From contig PWUO01000272.1 in NCBI GenBank assembly GCA_003562555.1, positions 1 to 9,801 of the forward strand: a stretch of DNA of 9,801 nt. Reading direction: 5' to 3'. The notes beneath the pieces are model-generated. The model did no database searches and was not told the origin of the DNA. It saw nothing but the letters and a program-made list of their open reading frames with translations. Source of the stretch: Dehalococcoidia bacterium. Its GTDB lineage: Bacteria > Chloroflexota > Dehalococcoidia > GIF9 > AB-539-J10. Below are positions 7,373-9,801 of this stretch, in pieces; position 1 is the stretch's first letter, and every line of letters starts with the position of its first letter. Made by a program: the position numbers and the translations under genes.

Positions 7373-8788
7373 ATGACTCAGACCAGCGGGAGCGAACCCT
7401 TGTTCTCATCGCCCGGAAAGCCTGATAGAGCCCTCGCATCCCCGGGACCTGCCCCGCTGGCCTCACGCATGCGCCCGCGTACTTTCGACGAATTCGTGGG
7501 CCAGGATCATATTGTCGGACAGGGGACGCTGCTTCGCAAGAGCATTGAAGCGGATGCAATGCCTTCGATCGTGCTATGGGGACCGCCAGGGACCGGCAAG
7601 ACGACCCTCGCCCGCATCATCGCACGAACGACGCGTTCCCATTTTGCTCCTCTCAGTGCTGTGACGGCCGGGGTTGCGGACCTTCGCCGCGTCATCGACG
7701 AGGCGCGGAAACGACAGAGCTTCTCGGGGCAGCGCACCATATTGTTCATTGACGAGATTCACAGGTTCAACAAGGCCCAGCAAGACGCAATACTGCCGTT
7801 CGTCGAGGACGGCACGGTAACTTTCATCGGGGCTACCACGGAAAATCCATCGTTCGAGGTCATCTCTCCACTCCTTTCGCGCTCGCGCACCTTCAAGCTG
7901 GAACCACTCTCCGAGGCTCACCTGAGAGTCATCCTCATGAAGGCGATCGAGGACACCGAGCGCGGCCTCGGAGCACTACATGTGAGGCTGACAGATGACG
8001 CCACGGACGAGTTGGTTGCCGTAGCGAGTGGAGACGCCAGAACCGCCCTCAACGCCCTCGAGCTTGCGTCGGGCGCTGCAGAACCCGATGCTGTAGGAGT
8101 CCGAACAGTTACGGTCGACGCGGTTCGAGAGGCGATGCAAAGCCGAACGCTACTGTATGACAGGGCCGGCGACCAGCACTATGACATCATCTCCGCACTG
8201 CACAAGTCACTCCGTGACTCAGATCCCGATGCCGGACTCTACTGGCTGGGCCGCATGATCGAGGCGGGAGAAGATCCTCTGTACATCGCGCGGCGGCTCG
8301 TACGCTTCGCATCGGAAGACGTGGGCATGGCGGACCCGAACGCGCTCGTCATCGCGATGGCGGCACAACAGGCAGTGCATTTCGTCGGACTCCCTGAGGC
8401 GAATCTCGCGCTGGCACAGGCAGCGGTCTATCTTGCGACCGCCCCCAAGAGCAACTCGCTCTACGCAGGCTATTCGGCCGTTCAGGATGACATCCGAAAG
8501 GGTCCAAACGAACCAGTGCCGCTGCACCTGAGGAATCCGGTGACCGGTCTCATGCGGGCGTTCGATTACGGGAAGGGTTACAAGTACGCGCACGAATATG
8601 AGGGACACTTCGTCGATCAGGAGCACCTGCCGCCGGGCCTGCGAGGCAGACGCTACTACTCACCAAGCAATCAGGGTTACGAGCGGGAGATGGGCGCGAG
8701 GCTACAGAGCTGGCGCAGATCACGTGGCGCATCTCCTGCGAATGGAACAACCGAGGAAGATGCAACGGAGCGGGGCGAGACAGGCTGA
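7373..8788 (+). CDS. rarA: Replication-associated recombination protein A (RarA/MgsA), AAA+ ATPase
   Basis: A 471-aa AAA+ ATPase of the RarA/MgsA/WRNIP1 family, which acts at stalled replication forks as a tetramer related to clamp loaders. The family box SRMRPRTFDEFVGQDHIVG (31-49) precedes Walker A GPPGTGKT (70-77), Walker B ILFIDE (123-128) with HRFNKAQQD, sensor 1 GATTENPSF (153-161) and the arginine finger region LLSRSRTF (Arg170). Sensor 2 lies in SGDARTALNALE. The C-terminal tetramerisation part includes EDVGMADP, AAVYLA and YKYAHEYEGHFV...RYYSPSNQGYE. It is somewhat longer than usual (about 430-450 aa) because of a Pro-rich N-terminal extension and a polar, acidic tail of about 25 residues. 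The start ATG 7373 has only a weak AGGA 6 nt upstream; two nearby ATGs are out of frame. Its 3' end faces the - strand genes. Confidence 0.95.
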   Translation: MTQTSGSEPLFSSPGKPDRALASPGPAPLASRMRPRTFDEFVGQDHIVGQGTLLRKSIEADAMPSIVLWGPPGTGKTTLARIIARTTRSHFAPLSAVTAGVADLRRVIDEARKRQSFSGQRTILFIDEIHRFNKAQQDAILPFVEDGTVTFIGATTENPSFEVISPLLSRSRTFKLEPLSEAHLRVILMKAIEDTERGLGALHVRLTDDATDELVAVASGDARTALNALELASGAAEPDAVGVRTVTVDAVREAMQSRTLLYDRAGDQHYDIISALHKSLRDSDPDAGLYWLGRMIEAGEDPLYIARRLVRFASEDVGMADPNALVIAMAAQQAVHFVGLPEANLALAQAAVYLATAPKSNSLYAGYSAVQDDIRKGPNEPVPLHLRNPVTGLMRAFDYGKGYKYAHEYEGHFVDQEHLPPGLRGRRYYSPSNQGYEREMGARLQSWRRSRGASPANGTTEEDATERGETG

Positions 8789-8800
8789 CCTCATCACACC

Positions 8801-8838
8801 TGCCCGCGGGCGGCCATCTGTCTGACCGCCCGCAGGCG
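8801..8838. terminator. GC-rich hairpin between convergent genes (bidirectional terminator candidate)
   Basis: GCGGGCGG (8806-8813) and CCGCCCGC (8826-8833) are perfect 8-bp arms. One mismatch then leads to four more pairs, giving about 12 bp around a 12-nt loop. It starts 13 nt after the rarA stop and lies 74 bp beyond the stop of the - strand gene ending at 8912. The position fits a shared terminator, but neither side has a T-run. Confidence 0.55.
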
Positions 8839-8911
8839 TCATGATCTCAACACGCTGCACAATGCAGCTACACCGGTGGAAAAACTCCGGCATGATGCCG
8901 CATCCACCCCA

Positions 8912-9397
8912 TCACTTGCTCACTATGCCACCGAATACCTTCTGCAGAGACTCACGAATCGGCTTCGGATTGTGACCGTCAACCCTGAACTCGTACTTGC
9001 CCGTACTGGACTCTATCTTCAGTTCCGTGAAGTCTCTGGCAGGTTCATCCGGCCGATTGAACTCCTCCCTGGACCAGACCTTGATCTTCTTGACAGACGA
9101 ATGCGGAATGGCGAAGTTCTTGCTGTTCTCAGCGAGAGCCTCATCGGGGGGAATCTCCCAGTACCTGTCGGCAAACCGCATGGTGGCCTTGATCTGATCG
9201 CCCCACCGGGAGAAGAAACCTTTCCCCTCCTCTTTGCCACGGCGCTGGGCCTCCATGGCGGCTTCCTTAGTCATGTCACCAGTCATCTCGGCGAAGATCA
9301 TGCGGCTGTCAGTTACGATCAGGGTATAGGTGTCCGATCTGCCGAACGACTTCGGCTTCCTCACTGTGGGAATGATCGCGGCTATCTGTTCACTCAC
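8912..9397 (-). CDS. Hypothetical protein of 161 aa, possible PH-like beta-barrel fold
   Basis: I do not recognise a named family. The protein is soluble, charged and Lys/Arg/Glu-rich, with no signal peptide, membrane segment or Cys cluster. The N-terminal part has a beta-hairpin-like stretch, TYTLIVTDSRMIFAEM, of the kind seen in bacterial PH-like and GRAM-like domains. A charged helical segment follows (MTKEAAMEAQRRGKEEGKG), then IPHSSVKKIKVWS. It ends with beta strands and an amphipathic helix (KYEFRVDGHN, then PIRESLQKVFG). The PH-like idea is a guess from the strand pattern. I chose GTG 9397 because AGGAG precedes it by 6 nt; the longer frame to TTG 9439 adds 14 unremarkable residues and has no clear RBS. 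The start lies 87 bp downstream of the - strand SDR stop, so the two may be cotranscribed. Confidence 0.72.
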   Translation of the reverse strand: MSEQIAAIIPTVRKPKSFGRSDTYTLIVTDSRMIFAEMTGDMTKEAAMEAQRRGKEEGKGFFSRWGDQIKATMRFADRYWEIPPDEALAENSKNFAIPHSSVKKIKVWSREEFNRPDEPARDFTELKIESSTGKYEFRVDGHNPKPIRESLQKVFGGIVSK

Positions 9398-9400
9398 GGT

Positions 9401-9409
9401 CTTCTCCTC
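9401..9409 (-). promoter_or_regulatory. Ribosome binding site that decides the GTG start of the 161-aa protein
   Basis: On the - strand the run reads GAGGAGAAG, with AGGAG (9404-9408) 6 nt before GTG 9395-9397. This good site and spacing favour the GTG over the upstream TTG. Confidence 0.65.
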
Positions 9410-9450
9410 TCGGGTATTACGACACACCGATGTTCGCAATCACGCACAAC

Positions 9451-9469
9451 AGGCTTATACTACAAGCCT
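9451..9469. repeat. Perfect inverted repeat overlapping a -10-like TATAAG
   Basis: AGGCTT (9451-9456) and AAGCCT (9464-9469) are perfect 6-bp arms around a 7-nt centre. On the - strand, TATAAG (9454-9459) lies within it, a 5-of-6 match to a -10 box, but no good -35 is found at 16-18 bp. It lies about 16 nt past the - strand SDR stop. It may be a small terminator for that gene or an operator for the 161-aa gene. Confidence 0.4.
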
Positions 9470-9484
9470 TACCACAACGAAACG

Positions 9485-9801
9485 TCAGCGGCCCATCCAG
9501 CCGCCATCGACCGGAAGCACCGTCCCATGAACATAGCTGGCGGCGTCCGAGCACAGGAAGACTACTGCGCCCTGCAGGTCCTCGGGCTTACCCCATCCTC
9601 CGGCGGGGATACGTGACGTTATGGCAGGACCACGTACCGGGTCGTTCATAAGCGCCGATGTGAACTCGGTCGCCATATAGCCGGGAGCTATTGCATTGAC
9701 GTTGACGCCCTTGCTGGCCCACTCGTTGGCCACGGCCGAAAATTGGATTCCCGCGTTGATGGCGGCGAGGGCGCTCGTTGTCCAGAGACCATCGGCAGAG
9801 G
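9485..9801 (-). CDS. KduD-like SDR oxidoreductase, C-terminal part (5' end outside window), catalytic YxxxK not found
   Basis: The C-terminal 104 residues of a short-chain dehydrogenase read in one open frame from the right edge. ANEWASKGVNVNAIAPGYMA, then IPAGGWGKPEDLQGAVVFLCSDAASYV and terminal LPVDGGWMGR closely match the end of 2-deoxy-D-gluconate 3-dehydrogenase (KduD) and relatives. In that family the catalytic Tyr-x-x-x-Lys lies about 15 residues before ANEWA. Here the 23 residues before ANEWA (ending SALAAINAG, IQFSAV) contain no Tyr and no Lys, and the other two frames of the strand do not supply a YxxxK either. The nearest gapped alignment puts LAAIN where YxASK is expected. The gene could be a non-catalytic or damaged SDR, an internal deletion joining an NAG-like segment to the C-terminus, or an assembly/sequence error. 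Distinct from the complete SDR at 6417-7211. Confidence 0.8.
   Translation of the reverse strand, partial: SADGLWTTSALAAINAGIQFSAVANEWASKGVNVNAIAPGYMATEFTSALMNDPVRGPAITSRIPAGGWGKPEDLQGAVVFLCSDAASYVHGTVLPVDGGWMGR

Noticed and set aside
6930..7559. 209-codon - strand frame spanning the SDR end, spacer and rarA start
   Set aside because: It overlaps two well-identified + strand genes and has no motif or RBS support.
8876..9616. 246-codon open frame on the + strand
   Set aside because: It runs antisense across both the 161-aa gene and the - strand SDR, whose family motifs are unmistakable. It has no RBS and no recognisable motif.
1..9801. A defence system, prophage, transposon or CRISPR array
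   Set aside because: No integrase, transposase, cas-like or toxin-like protein and no regularly spaced repeats are visible. The helicase-nuclease shows the ordinary AddA/RecB repair architecture.

Overview
The window is GC-rich bacterial DNA (roughly 60% GC by eye), densely packed with ordinary chromosomal genes. The protein style suggests an uncultured Chloroflexota lineage of the SAR202/Dehalococcoidia kind: MCT/OFA-like MFS carriers, a KduD-like SDR and an aldo/keto reductase next to housekeeping repair genes. This assignment is inferred from protein style only; no rRNA or other marker is present. I saw no transposase, phage gene, CRISPR array, tRNA or rRNA.

Layout on the + strand: (1) positions 1-2251, the C-terminal part of a large UvrD/RecB-type helicase-nuclease (AddA-like), cut by the left edge. 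(2) 2252-2423, an intergenic leader with the best promoter of the window (TTGAGA, 17 bp, TATACT with an extended -10). (3) 2424-3725 and 3730-5013, two tandem, clearly paralogous 12-TM MFS transporters separated by 4 nt. (4) 5117-6094, an aldo/keto reductase with its own RBS and a candidate promoter. (5) 6095-6416, a 322-bp non-coding stretch with several inverted repeats. (6) 6417-7211, a complete short-chain dehydrogenase. (7) 7373-8788, the AAA+ replication-recombination ATPase RarA/MgsA.

Layout on the - strand, convergent with rarA: (8) 8912-9397, a 161-aa protein of unknown function that probably starts at a GTG. (9) 9485-9801, the C-terminal part of a KduD-like SDR cut by the right edge. 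This second SDR has normal C-terminal family motifs, but the place where the catalytic YxxxK should be contains neither Tyr nor Lys.

The helicase-nuclease and RarA both belong to DNA repair and recombination, but they lie in separate transcription units. The two transporters, the aldo/keto reductase and the SDR could form a loose catabolic neighbourhood (uptake of a small organic acid or sugar-acid, then redox steps). Only the transporter pair is convincingly an operon, and no substrate can be read from the sequence. GC-rich hairpins lie after four of the genes (after 2251, 6094, 7211 and 8788), none followed by a U-tract.

I did not find a clearly new biological system. The points most worth a second look are the SDR without a visible catalytic pair at the right edge, the unknown 161-aa protein, and the promoter/leader that corrects the start of the first transporter.
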